Shown: piece by piece, positions 43,328 through 51,902 of the stretch
Position numbering within the stretch: the first letter of the stretch is position 1
Layout: every line of letters begins with the position of its first letter
Assembly (NCBI RefSeq): GCF_017744695.1
Contig: NZ_JAGIAS010000003.1
Span: 1 to 64,000, forward strand
Direction of reading: 5' to 3'
Origin: Dyadobacter sp.
GTDB lineage: Bacteria; Bacteroidota; Bacteroidia; Cytophagales; Spirosomataceae
Length of the DNA: 64,000 nucleotides
The notes under the pieces: generated by a model
What the model was told of the DNA's origin: nothing
Database searches by the model: none
Seen by the model: only the letters and a program-made list of their open reading frames with translations
Translations under genes and position numbers: made by a program

Positions 43328-43410
43328 CAAAGAACGGTGTCGTAGTCGTAATGGTTCTGGTCCATTCCTTATGATGAGGTGAGCAACGGCAGGTGCGGCA
43401 CCGTTCTTTG
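43328..43410 (+). ncRNA. Candidate structured leader RNA, copy 2
   Basis: Closing arms CAAAGAACGGTG (43328-43339) and CACCGTTCTTTG (43399-43410) are perfect 12-bp complements with a 59-nt interior. The stem can extend five more pairs inward (TCGTA with TGCGG, two G-U). Inside, GTCGT (43345-43349) pairs with ACGGC (43386-43390). This encloses hairpins AATGG/CCATT (43350-43354 / 43362-43366) and CCTT/GAGG (43367-43370 / 43376-43379). The ATG of the small gene is 28 nt after the closing arm. The layout repeats that at 10594-10666. Confidence 0.6.
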
Positions 43411-43438
43411 CTGCGCATAACGATCTTTAACAATCATT

Positions 43439-43690
43439 ATGCAGTATCAACAAACAAAGTCAGCGCAGAGCGCACAGGAAATTATCCATGATTTGTTAAG
43501 TAACGATATCGACATGGAGGAAGTGGAAATGCTTTACATCGATATGCTACACCACTACCTCCGACCGACAAGCGACTGGAATCTGGGTTTACAAAATACG
43601 ACCAACGCGCTTGACAACAGTTTTCTGATGGTACGTTTCCTGCGTATGCTGAAACGCTATCAACGCCAATCTTTACGTCCCAATAAGTGA
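43439..43690 (+). CDS. Small uncharacterised protein behind structured leader, copy 2
   Basis: 83 residues, acidic N-terminal half (EEVEMLYIDMLHHYL) and basic C-terminal end (RFLRMLKRYQRQSLRPNK), probably all helical. No signal peptide or known domain is seen. The folded leader at 43328-43410 directly precedes it and a bulged hairpin follows at 43712. The leader geometry and the size link it to the 79-residue gene at 10696. Sequence similarity between the two proteins is too weak to claim homology by eye. Confidence 0.65.
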   Translation: MQYQQTKSAQSAQEIIHDLLSNDIDMEEVEMLYIDMLHHYLRPTSDWNLGLQNTTNALDNSFLMVRFLRMLKRYQRQSLRPNK

Positions 43691-43711
43691 GCAATACAAA
43701 CCTGGATGCTT

Positions 43712-43750
43712 GTAAAGGCCACGGTTTCACGATCGTGGTCCTTTACTTTA
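43712..43750 (+). terminator. Hairpin terminator between convergent genes
   Basis: GTAAAGGCCACG (43712-43723) pairs with CGTGGTCCTTTAC (43734-43746) with one bulged base and a 10-nt loop. The following T run is short. It overlaps the stop region of the convergent phosphoesterase gene and may serve both. Confidence 0.65.
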
Positions 43751-44482
43751 ATCAACCACATCAAAACCTTTCCCGTGATTCAGTACCACATGCGTACTGA
43801 CCACTCTCCCTTCCAATTCTATAATGCGGTAACCATAGTACCGGCTGTGGATGATGATTTCCAGCGGATTCTTTTCCATCTGCACCGACGCCGCGGGGGT
43901 TACGTATTGGGTAATGTTCTCTTCTTTGGTAAAATCGTCGGTATGATAATGCCCGCAAAAAACCGTGATCTCGCGCCCGCTACGCACGAGCACGCCCTTC
44001 ACCGCATCGCGGTTCAGCAACGGATATTTGAAATCCACAGCGGTAATAACCTGCAAAACCGGATGGTGAATGAAGATCAGCACGTGTTTGGCGGTAACCA
44101 ATTCATTTTCCAGCCATTGCAACTGAATTTCACTGATTGAATCGGACGAAGAATCCAGGAAAATATATTTAAAATACTGATCGTCCGTGGAATGGAACAT
44201 TTCGGCTTTCGTTTTCAGGTACTCCGGAAAATAATGTGGTTTAATGTCCGCAAACCTGTCATGATTGCCCGGGATAACGGTAAAATCGAAATCTTTGAGC
44301 AATGCAAAAAAGCGCTGATATGCATCCGAATGCCCGATATCACCCGTAAAAATTACTTTCCTGATCCCGCGTGCGCCTACGTCCTGCAAGATCAGTTTCA
44401 TATTCGTGTCGGTATCGGCCCCATGCTTCGCCGACCATTCTTCCATCAAATGAATGTCCGTTATCTGCGCAATCCGTTTCAT
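43748..44482 (-). CDS. Calcineurin-like metallophosphoesterase
   Basis: 244 residues from ATG 44482; the frame extends to 44581 but the family starts at MKRIAQITDIHL. The metal-binding motifs appear in order: TDIHL, FTGDIGHSD, IPGNHDRF, IFIHHPVL and FCGHYHTDD. This is the 3',5'-cyclic-nucleotide phosphodiesterase (CpdA/Icc-like) layout, but the substrate is not proven. It is a single gene. Confidence 0.85.
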   Translation of the reverse strand: MKRIAQITDIHLMEEWSAKHGADTDTNMKLILQDVGARGIRKVIFTGDIGHSDAYQRFFALLKDFDFTVIPGNHDRFADIKPHYFPEYLKTKAEMFHSTDDQYFKYIFLDSSSDSISEIQLQWLENELVTAKHVLIFIHHPVLQVITAVDFKYPLLNRDAVKGVLVRSGREITVFCGHYHTDDFTKEENITQYVTPAASVQMEKNPLEIIIHSRYYGYRIIELEGRVVSTHVVLNHGKGFDVVD

Positions 44483-44654
44483 AGCTGTCGGTTTATTTAA
44501 TTCAAATTTCGTCAGAAATCGCTGCAATAACTGGTCCAATTGAACGATTTGAAATGTGCCAATGCCGGGTGTAGATGTCATGCGGTCAGAAATAGCCAGG
44601 TATTGTCAGTTTGTAGTCAAGCCTGTTTCACCATTGTGCAGTTGATGTAATGGT

Positions 44655-44731
44655 TTTGAGCCGAATATTTGCATTATTCGGCTCAAATTTTAATTATATT
44701 TGAGCCGAATAGCATTCCTAATCGGCTCATG
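44655..44731. promoter_or_regulatory. Duplicated palindromic operator in front of fic
   Basis: The first palindrome has exact 13-bp arms TTTGAGCCGAATA (44655-44667) and TATTCGGCTCAAA (44675-44687) with a 7-nt spacer. The second has TTTGAGCCGAATA (44699-44711) and TAATCGGCTCA (44719-44729), again with a 7-nt spacer and one mismatch. Its last base is the A of the fic ATG. The two copies are 44 bp apart. A site that overlaps the start codon argues for repression by the gene's own winged-helix domain. Confidence 0.85.
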
Positions 44732-45841
44732 GCTTACATCTGGCAACATCCTGAATGGCCTGAATTCCGGTATGAACTTACGGGTATCGAGGACATTTTG
44801 TTTTCTTTTGCGGAAGAAACGGGGCATATCAGCGGCATTTTAAAGGGCACTCCCAATGCGTTACAAATTGAAACGCTCATCAATACCCTCGTGGCCGAAG
44901 CCATCAAGACGTCGGAAATCGAGGGAGAGTTTCTGAGTCGGCAGGATGTCGTTTCTTCTATCAGGAACAATCTCGGTATTGCCCAGAAACCGGAACCCAT
45001 CAAAGACCGGAAGGCACAGGGAGCGGCAGAGCTCATAGTAACCGCCCGCAATTCCTACGCGGAGCCGCTTACGGAAGCAATGCTTTTTTCGTGGCACCGG
45101 ACATTACTTAAAGATAGCAAGGCTGTCAACGCCGGCGCATGGCGGAAGGATTCGGCGCCAATGCAGGTCGTTTCCGGCTCGATCGGCAAGGAAAAAGTCC
45201 ATTTCGAAGCACCTCCCTCCGAGCGCGTACCTACGGAAATGGCACGATTTATCGAATGGTTCAATGCAACCGCGCCGGGAGGCCCGGAAGAAATTACCAA
45301 AGCGCCCGTGCGGTCCGCTATTGCGCATTTGTATTTCGAAACGGTTCACCCTTTCGACGATGGCAATGGGCGGATCGGTCGCGTGATTGCAGAAAAAGCA
45401 TTGTCGCAAACACTCGGCCGACCAGTGATGTTAAGCCTTTCGCGCAAAATTGAAGCCGAACGCAAAAAGTATTACCAGGCGCTGGAAACTGCCCAAAAGG
45501 ACAATGATATCACTGCCTGGATCCGCTATTTCGCGCAAACTATTGTGGACGCGCAAATCGAGACGCGGAAAATCCTGGATTTTACTTTGCAAAAAACCCG
45601 TTTTCTCGATCGTTTCAAGGAATTGCTGAATGAGCGGGAAACGAAAGTCGTCCGGAAAATGCTCGAACCCGGCCCGGATGGTTTCGAAGGCGGCATGACC
45701 GCAAAGAAATACATGTCGATCACCAAAACTTCCAAAGCCACCGCTACCCGCGATTTACAGCATCTGGCAGAAATCCAATGCCTTGTCCCTTCCGGCGGTG
45801 GCCGCAGCACCAGTTATCGGCTAAGTATTCCTGAAAATTGA
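44729..45841 (+). CDS. Fic-domain AMPylator-like protein with C-terminal winged helix
   Basis: 370 residues from ATG 44729; an earlier ATG at 44669 lies inside the operator. The N-terminal Fic_N part contains TSEIEG, the (S/T)xxxE(G/N) inhibitory motif of class II Fic proteins. The core motif HPFDDGNGRIGR begins at H207, with catalytic His, Asp and Arg all kept. The C terminus (KKYMSITKTSKATATRDLQHLAEIQCLVPSGGGRSTSYRL) is a winged HTH. Fic enzymes transfer AMP to target proteins. The intact inhibitory helix suggests self-restraint. The HTH plus the repeats upstream suggest autoregulation. Confidence 0.9.
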   Translation: MAYIWQHPEWPEFRYELTGIEDILFSFAEETGHISGILKGTPNALQIETLINTLVAEAIKTSEIEGEFLSRQDVVSSIRNNLGIAQKPEPIKDRKAQGAAELIVTARNSYAEPLTEAMLFSWHRTLLKDSKAVNAGAWRKDSAPMQVVSGSIGKEKVHFEAPPSERVPTEMARFIEWFNATAPGGPEEITKAPVRSAIAHLYFETVHPFDDGNGRIGRVIAEKALSQTLGRPVMLSLSRKIEAERKKYYQALETAQKDNDITAWIRYFAQTIVDAQIETRKILDFTLQKTRFLDRFKELLNERETKVVRKMLEPGPDGFEGGMTAKKYMSITKTSKATATRDLQHLAEIQCLVPSGGGRSTSYRLSIPEN

Positions 45842-45884
45842 TTTTTATCTCTAACTTTCCCACCCTTTAATACCTAAAAAATTT

Positions 45885-46853
45885 ATGAAGAAAGTATTCC
45901 AAACCAACCTGTACCGGATCTCCCGGAACTTGATGCTTTCGGCGGGCGCCCTGCTGATGGCAACCTTTTCGACCAAAGCCGACAATGCCCCGCTCGCCTC
46001 GCCGCTCGAAGGGCGCTGGGACATTTCCGTAGATGCGAATGGCAAAGTATTACCATCGTGGCTGGAAGTACGTCACTCGGGCACTAAGACACTCGTAGGC
46101 CAGTTTACCGGCTTCTCAGGCAGCGCACGGCCTATTTCCGTGGTTAATTTCAAGGATGGCAAATTCGATTTCGCGATCCCGCCACAATGGGAACGCGGAG
46201 AAACCGACCTGAAAGTAGAAGGAACCGTTTCAGGCGATGCCATCACCGGATCATTAACCACCCCCGACGGTAAGACTTACAGCTACAAAGGCGTGCGCGC
46301 ACCGGCGCTGCGCGGAAAAGCCGCACCCGCATGGGGAGCGCCTATCAAATTAACGGCAGGCAATGAAATCAAAGGATGGCACGCGACGGGCGAAAACCAG
46401 TGGATTGCTGAAAACGGCATTCTCCGCAGCCCAAAATCCGGTGCTAACCTGGTTACTGACCAGAAATTCAACGATTTCAAACTGCATATCGAGTTCCGCA
46501 TTCCGAAAGGCAGCAACAGCGGCGTGTACCTCCGTGGCCGCTACGAAGTGCAAATCACCGACGGCAAAGGCATGGAACCTGCGCTCGACCAGATGGGCGC
46601 GATCTACGGTTTCATTACACCCAGCGAAATGGTAGCCAAGGAAGCCGGCGAATGGAACACATTTGACATTACATTGATAGGCCGCATGCTTACGCTCGTA
46701 GCGAACGGAAAAACCGTAATCAGCAACCAGGAAATCCCCGGCATTACCGGCGGTGCATTGGATAGCAACGAAGGCGAAGCCGGCCCGCTCTACATCCAGG
46801 GCGACCACGGCCCGGTTGAATACCGCAATATCGTGATCACACCAGCGAAGTAA
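45885..46853 (+). CDS. Secreted DUF1080 protein with an extra N-terminal domain
   Basis: 322 residues. A signal peptide is probable (about 1-32, MLSAGALLMATFSTKA). Residues about 40-140 form a beta-rich module (LEGRWDISVDANGKVLPSWLEVRHSG). The DUF1080 lectin-like domain follows (AGNEIKGWHATGENQWIAENGILRS, LHIEFRIPKGSNSGVYLRGRYEVQ). Known members act on 3-keto-glycosides. It is convergent with the AlkD-like gene (15 bp). Confidence 0.85.
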   Translation: MKKVFQTNLYRISRNLMLSAGALLMATFSTKADNAPLASPLEGRWDISVDANGKVLPSWLEVRHSGTKTLVGQFTGFSGSARPISVVNFKDGKFDFAIPPQWERGETDLKVEGTVSGDAITGSLTTPDGKTYSYKGVRAPALRGKAAPAWGAPIKLTAGNEIKGWHATGENQWIAENGILRSPKSGANLVTDQKFNDFKLHIEFRIPKGSNSGVYLRGRYEVQITDGKGMEPALDQMGAIYGFITPSEMVAKEAGEWNTFDITLIGRMLTLVANGKTVISNQEIPGITGGALDSNEGEAGPLYIQGDHGPVEYRNIVITPAK

Positions 46854-46868
46854 TCGCCTAGAAAGCCG

Positions 46869-47630
46869 CTACCCTGCCCTTTTCAAACCCATATAATAGC
46901 TGCGCAAAGGTTTATCGAAATGCTCGATCGAATACCGCAGCAGGGTCCGGGGCATGGTAGCGGCATATTTATCCAGAAACTTCTGCAACTGAGGCCGGTT
47001 CACTTGGCCGGCGCTTCTGAGCATCCAGCCGGTGGCTTTGTGAATCAGGTCCTCCCGGTCATTCAAAAGCAGTTCTGCAATCCGGAACGTATCTTCAATA
47101 TCGCCTTTTCGGATAAAATAACCTGTGGCAACAATGGCCGTCCGGCGTTCCCAGATGTTTTCCGAACCAGCCAGTTTGTAAAGCACATCCCTCGGCTCGC
47201 CGGAAATGTACAAATACCCACCTACCACATGCGGTGCGCAGATATCCACAAGGTCCCAGTTATTGATCCTGTGCGTATTACGCAAATACAGCTCATATAG
47301 TAGCTTCCGCTGATCAAGCGTAGTTTTCCTGCTTCTGGCTTGTTTGTCAATGATACTGAGCGCCCCGGTACGGATTTCGTGCATCGGGTTTTGCAATAGC
47401 AGTTCGATTTCTTCCAATCGCATATGCACGTAAGCCTTGGCCATTTCGAAAACTTGCCCCATTCGAATGCCCATAAAAATATCTCCCTCGCCGTATTGCC
47501 CTTCGCCCGTTTTAAAATAGCGCATAAGCTTCATCGCCTCCTCTGGTGAACGGAATTTTTCGATGTGCTCCGCAAATTGCAGAGCCGTCGGGTTCTGCGG
47601 TTTTTCCCTAATTATTTCAATGGCCGCCAT
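46869..47630 (-). CDS. AlkD-like DNA alkylation repair glycosylase
   Basis: 253 residues made of HEAT-like helical repeats. The motif NNWDLVDICAPHVVG carries the Trp and the Asp used by AlkD to bind alkylated bases, with RRTAIVATGYF and LIHKATGWMLRSAG as the later repeats. It removes N3- or N7-alkylpurines without base flipping in characterised members. No damage-type palindrome like that of imuA is seen upstream. It is divergent from the phospholipase C gene. Confidence 0.88.
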   Translation of the reverse strand: MAAIEIIREKPQNPTALQFAEHIEKFRSPEEAMKLMRYFKTGEGQYGEGDIFMGIRMGQVFEMAKAYVHMRLEEIELLLQNPMHEIRTGALSIIDKQARSRKTTLDQRKLLYELYLRNTHRINNWDLVDICAPHVVGGYLYISGEPRDVLYKLAGSENIWERRTAIVATGYFIRKGDIEDTFRIAELLLNDREDLIHKATGWMLRSAGQVNRPQLQKFLDKYAATMPRTLLRYSIEHFDKPLRSYYMGLKRAG

Positions 47631-47754
47631 AGAATGGTTACAGAATGCGCTTTTCTCAAATATAGCGATATAAAAATGATCAAATCATAACCCTCGGATA
47701 ACAACCGGTAGCAATACCGCAGATAATTTTGAAATCCTAAACTCACAGATATTA

Positions 47755-50262
47755 ATGGATTCGAGAAGAGATTTTCTAAAAAAAGCGGCCCTGCTCGCAG
47801 GCACGGGCGCGATGGCGAATACACTCCCGCCCGTGATACAAAAAGCCCTGGCGATAGATCCGGCGCCGGGCAGCACGTTTTATGATGCCGAACACATTGT
47901 GTTCCTGATGCAGGAAAACCGCTCGTTCGATCATCAGCTAGGCATGTTGCAAGGCGTACGGGGTTTCAACGACCCGCGGGCTATCGACCTGGCCGATAAA
48001 AATAAAGTGTGGTTTCAAACCAACAAGGCCGGCGAAACCTACGGGCCTTTCCGTCTCAATGTGAAAGATACCAAAGTGGCCTGGATGGGTTCTATCCCCC
48101 ACGGCTGGACCGACCAGACCGACGCCATGAACAACGGCAAATACGACCGCTGGCTCGACGTGAAAGCGCCCCGCAACAAGCAATATGCGCACATTCCACT
48201 CACGATGGGCTATTGCGACCGCTCGGATTTCCCGTTCTATTACTCTCTGGCCGATGCATTCACCGTTTGCGACCACAATTTCTGTTCGAGTATTACCGGT
48301 ACCCATCCGAACCGCTATTACTGGATGACGGGTACCGTACGCGAGAAAAATGAACCCGGAGGCATCGCGCATTTGTGGAACATCAGCAACTACGAATACC
48401 CCGAACTCGAATGGAAGACCTATCCTGAACGCCTCGAAGAAAACGGTATCAACTGGAAAGTGTACCAAAATGAACTGACTATGGGCTATGGCCTCAAAGG
48501 CGAAGAAAGCGCATGGCTTAGCAACTTCGGGACCAATGTTTTGGAATATTTCAAAGCTTACAATGTGCGGTTCCATGAAGGCGGGATTGCCAATCTGGAA
48601 AGTAAGCGACAAGCAATCGTTCAGACGATCGCCGATCTCGAAAAAGAATCTGCCACGGATTCACGCGCGGCTACCAGGCTTGCCGCTGCCAAAAGGTTGT
48701 TGAAAAACATTGAAACCGCGCAGACCAAATTCAACAAAGACACTTACGCCAGTCTTTCGGATAAGGATAAGGAACTAAACGACAAGGCATTCAGCACCAA
48801 TATCAAAGATCCGCATTTCCACGAACTGACGTCGATGCAGTACTCCGACAACGGCACCGAAAGGACATTGAACGTACCGAAAGGCGACGTGTTCCATCAG
48901 TTCAGGGAGGATGTAAAGAATGGCACCTTGCCAACCGTTTCATGGCTGATGCCACCTGCCCATTTCTCCGACCATCCGGGTGAACCCTGGTTCGGCCCAT
49001 GGTATGTGAGCGAAGCGATGGAGATTTTACTCCAAAATCCGGAGGTCTGGAAAAAAACCATTTTCATCGTGACTTATGATGAAAACGATGGTTATTTCGA
49101 TCATTTGCCGCCATTTACAGTCCCAAATCCTTACAAGGAAAATACGGGCAAAGTCTCCGCGGGTATCGATCCGAAAATGGACTTCGCATTAGCCGATCAG
49201 CAAACCAATCCTTCGGCCAACCCTGCGAGCATTCGCGAAGGCGCTATCGGCCTCGGTTACCGCGTGCCGATGATCATCGCGTCGCCCTGGTCAAGAGGTG
49301 GTTATGTCAATTCCGAAGTATTCGATCATACCTCTTCGCTGCAATTCCTGGAAAACTTCCTGGAAAAGAAATTCAACAAAAAGGTACACGAAGAGAATAT
49401 CACCCAATGGCGCCGGACTATCTGTGGCGACCTGACATCGGTGTTCCGGCCTTACAATGGCGAGAAAATCGAGAAACCGGCTTTTCTCGAGCAAAAGCAG
49501 TTTATAGAGAGCATTCACCAGGCACAATTCAAAGAGGCTCCCAAAAATTTCAAAAAACTAGATACTTCCGAGTTGGCCGAACTGAATAAAGACTCGAAGA
49601 AATCGGCGCTCTTTCCGGTTCAGGAAAAAGGCGTGCGCCCCGCTTGCGCGTTGCCGTACGAGCCGTTCGTGAATGCGCAGCTCGGCAAGGCCGCAGATAC
49701 GTTGCAACTGTCGTTCAAGGCTGGTAACCAGCTTTTAGGCAACAAGGCCAGTGGTATTCCTTATCGGGTATATGCAATGAGCCCTTACCGCAACGAAGAG
49801 CTGCGTTCCTGGGATTACAGCGTCGCAGCCGGCGACAAACTTACCGACGACTGGAAACTCAGCGATTTTGAAAACAATGCATACCACCTCCGCGTGTACG
49901 GCCCGAATGGTTTCTACCGTGAATTCACTGGTAATGCCGCTAGCCCGAAGTTGAAGGTAAACTGTGAATATGAGGTAAAAACATCCAAGCCTACCGGCAA
50001 TGTGGTGGTAACCATTGAGAATCTGGATTCGAAACAGCACGCCGTTAGCATTGCAGATAACAGCTATAAAACCGGCGTCAAAAATAAGATATTCGCCGTT
50101 GGCGGCAAGGCATCGCTTGTACTGGATTTGGGCAAGTCATTCCATTGGTATGATTTCAGCGTGAAAGTGCAAGGCTATGACGGTTACGAAGAACGTTTCG
50201 CAGGACACGTTGAAACCGGCGCCGTCACGAAAACCGATCCTTTGATGGGTGGCATGATATAG
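47755..50262 (+). CDS. Tat-exported phosphocholine-specific phospholipase C
   Basis: 835 residues. A Tat signal is at the very start (SRRDFLKKAALLAGTGAMA). The phosphoesterase domain has VFLMQENRSFDHQLGMLQG, CDHNFCSSITGTHPNRYYWMTG and the later IVTYDENDGYFDHLPPF, which hold metal ligands. C-terminal beta domains (about 640-835) match the DUF756-type repeats of phospholipase C. This family cleaves phosphatidylcholine and sphingomyelin in the periplasm or outside. It is a single gene. Confidence 0.92.
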   Translation: MDSRRDFLKKAALLAGTGAMANTLPPVIQKALAIDPAPGSTFYDAEHIVFLMQENRSFDHQLGMLQGVRGFNDPRAIDLADKNKVWFQTNKAGETYGPFRLNVKDTKVAWMGSIPHGWTDQTDAMNNGKYDRWLDVKAPRNKQYAHIPLTMGYCDRSDFPFYYSLADAFTVCDHNFCSSITGTHPNRYYWMTGTVREKNEPGGIAHLWNISNYEYPELEWKTYPERLEENGINWKVYQNELTMGYGLKGEESAWLSNFGTNVLEYFKAYNVRFHEGGIANLESKRQAIVQTIADLEKESATDSRAATRLAAAKRLLKNIETAQTKFNKDTYASLSDKDKELNDKAFSTNIKDPHFHELTSMQYSDNGTERTLNVPKGDVFHQFREDVKNGTLPTVSWLMPPAHFSDHPGEPWFGPWYVSEAMEILLQNPEVWKKTIFIVTYDENDGYFDHLPPFTVPNPYKENTGKVSAGIDPKMDFALADQQTNPSANPASIREGAIGLGYRVPMIIASPWSRGGYVNSEVFDHTSSLQFLENFLEKKFNKKVHEENITQWRRTICGDLTSVFRPYNGEKIEKPAFLEQKQFIESIHQAQFKEAPKNFKKLDTSELAELNKDSKKSALFPVQEKGVRPACALPYEPFVNAQLGKAADTLQLSFKAGNQLLGNKASGIPYRVYAMSPYRNEELRSWDYSVAAGDKLTDDWKLSDFENNAYHLRVYGPNGFYREFTGNAASPKLKVNCEYEVKTSKPTGNVVVTIENLDSKQHAVSIADNSYKTGVKNKIFAVGGKASLVLDLGKSFHWYDFSVKVQGYDGYEERFAGHVETGAVTKTDPLMGGMI

Positions 50263-50272
50263 TGTATTTGGA

Positions 50273-50506
50273 TTTGTTGTTACATGCCTACGGCATTTTG
50301 AAATCGTGTGCCAAATATCTTTGCTACCAATATTGCGTGCCTAACGGCACTGGCGGTTGCCGACTTACACCCAACCGAGCAACTATCTGCCGGATAACCT
50401 GTACGATGACAGGATCGGACCGCAAAATCGCGTTAGCGATGGAACATTGGTAGAAAACAAAATGCAAATGCATGTCGCCGAAATGCCATAGGCATGTAAC
50501 AACAAA
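50273..50506. repeat. MITE-like inverted-repeat element
   Basis: Terminal inverted repeats of 26 bp (50273-50298 and 50481-50506) match at 25 positions: TTTGTTGTTACATGCCTA at the left and its complement at the right. A second, inner pair, CTACCAAT (50324-50331) and ATTGGTAG (50446-50453), lies at matching distances from the ends. The whole 234-bp unit is an imperfect palindrome that holds no gene. It fills the space between the phospholipase C and DoxX genes. A mobile origin is inferred. No certain target duplication is visible. Confidence 0.65.
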
Positions 50507-50570
50507 ACGACCGGAAGCCACTAATGCTCCCGGCCCGATAATTTTTTGTCGATGAAGTGTAATATGACTG

Positions 50571-50975
50571 CTATTTCTTAAAGGGAATCAACGCCCGTAC
50601 CCGCTCGTCGCGCAGGTACAAGCCCGCCCATACGAGCACCCCAAACACGGCCGCGAAATACAACGGCTGGCCAGCACGCACCATAACCGCGATCGCGCCG
50701 CCGAGGTAACCGGTGATCAGAATAGCACCCATAATGGCTGTACGCGGAATAATGTAAAGGACAGTTGAGATCAGCAACGCGATCCCGATGCTCTGCACCT
50801 GGTCGGCAGGCCAGCCGAGCGCCACAGAACCTTCCATATGATGCGACTCCTTGAATACTTTACCCAATGCATCGAAAAGGAGGAACAAAATGCATAATGC
50901 ACTGATAATCTTGCCGGCGAGTGCGGCTTTGTCGGTGCGACCTTTTACGACCGGGGGAACAAATGCAGCTTCCAT
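50571..50975 (-). CDS. DoxX-like four-helix membrane protein
   Basis: 134 residues with four hydrophobic helices: LAGKIISALCILFLLFDALGKVF, then VQSIGIALLISTVLYIIPRTAIMGAILITGYLGG, then LYFAAVFGVLVWAGLYL. The ALGKVF and ITGYLGGAIA segments are typical of DoxX-like small membrane proteins. The family has no clear general function. It is a single gene next to the inverted-repeat element. Confidence 0.8.
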   Translation of the reverse strand: MEAAFVPPVVKGRTDKAALAGKIISALCILFLLFDALGKVFKESHHMEGSVALGWPADQVQSIGIALLISTVLYIIPRTAIMGAILITGYLGGAIAVMVRAGQPLYFAAVFGVLVWAGLYLRDERVRALIPFKK

Positions 50976-51219
50976 GATTTCTTTTGGTTTATACAGGTTT
51001 TGTTTGATTGATTGGTTGATACAAAACTAATAGGTACCAAAAGGCCGGGCGCTGTGTAAAAACGGCAGTATTAGGGGGCGTTTGCGCCATGCTCAGAACG
51101 TTATAGGCAAAATCCGATACAATGGATATGTTTCTACTGCGTTCTAGGTTACAAAAAGTAGAAATTATTAGTAACTTGCTTATATCTGAAATTCAAACGT
51201 AGCCCGCAAAACCTGAAAT

Positions 51220-51522
51220 ATGAAAGAACCGATCATGCAGGATCATATCCTCGCAGCAAGCATCCGCAATGGCGACATACCCTCTTTCACAAGGGTTTAT
51301 GAAACCTACCACGCCTACTTGTTCCGCTTTGCATTACGGTTTTTAAAATCCACGGAACATGCCGAAGAAGCTGTACACGATGTATTCCTGAAACTATGGG
51401 AGAATCGCGATGGATTGAGCAACGAGTCCTCGTTAAAATGTTACCTGCTTAAAATTTGCAAAAGCCACATTTTCCACACGCTTACGCGCGCGGGCAAAGA
51501 ACAGGCTGTACTGCAACTTTGA
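51220..51522 (+). CDS. ECF-type sigma factor truncated after region 2
   Basis: 100 residues. SFTRVYETYHAYLFRFALRFLKSTEHAEEAVHDVFLKLWENRD is a good sigma-70 region 2 of the Bacteroidota ECF group. Full-length members have about 180-190 residues with a C-terminal region 4 that binds the minus-35 element. Here the frame stops after KEQAVLQL, and neither other frame downstream encodes region 4. The gene may be a remnant, or a short sigma that depends on another protein for promoter contact. The anti-sigma-like gene starts 23 bp later. Confidence 0.7.
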   Translation: MKEPIMQDHILAASIRNGDIPSFTRVYETYHAYLFRFALRFLKSTEHAEEAVHDVFLKLWENRDGLSNESSLKCYLLKICKSHIFHTLTRAGKEQAVLQL

Positions 51523-51545
51523 CCATTCCGAACCGGGCCAGATAC

Positions 51546-51890
51546 ATGGATAAAGAAATTCATATCAGGAACCTCGTTTACAAATACATCTCAAACCAAT
51601 GCGATGGCCGCGAGCAGGACGAACTGCTTCGACACCTGCAAACGCCGGCGGGCAAGTGGGTTTTTGATGAAGTAATGACTTCGGAGGCTGGTAAAATCTT
51701 TACAAAAAGCGAAGAAATCGAACCGGCCGTATCCAGCCGGCTTTTAGGACGATTGCGGCAAAGTATGGTCGCAGAAGAAACCCTGAACGAACAGCCGCTC
51801 CCTTTCTACCGTAAAAGTAGTTTTATTCAAATTGTCATGGCTGCATTGGTACTCCTGGCGGCACTTGCAGTTTACTGGCTTACGGCGTAA
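51546..51890 (+). CDS. FecR-like anti-sigma N-terminal part plus single membrane helix (truncated)
   Basis: 114 residues from ATG 51546. HIRNLVYKYISNQCDGREQDELLRHLQ is the cytosolic helix bundle found at the start of Bacteroidota FecR-type anti-sigma factors. IVMAALVLLAALAVYWL (about 95-112) is the membrane helix. The protein ends at once, without the ~200-residue periplasmic FecR domain that senses the outer-membrane receptor. The preceding sigma gene is also cut short, so the pair looks like a decayed or minimal system. No TonB-dependent receptor is near. Confidence 0.6.
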   Translation: MDKEIHIRNLVYKYISNQCDGREQDELLRHLQTPAGKWVFDEVMTSEAGKIFTKSEEIEPAVSSRLLGRLRQSMVAEETLNEQPLPFYRKSSFIQIVMAALVLLAALAVYWLTA

Positions 51891-51902
51891 GCGAAATCAC
51901 CG

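Noticed and set aside
51220..51890. A single frameshifted sigma factor across both frames
   Set aside because: The downstream frame encodes FecR-like anti-sigma sequence with its own start, not sigma region 4.
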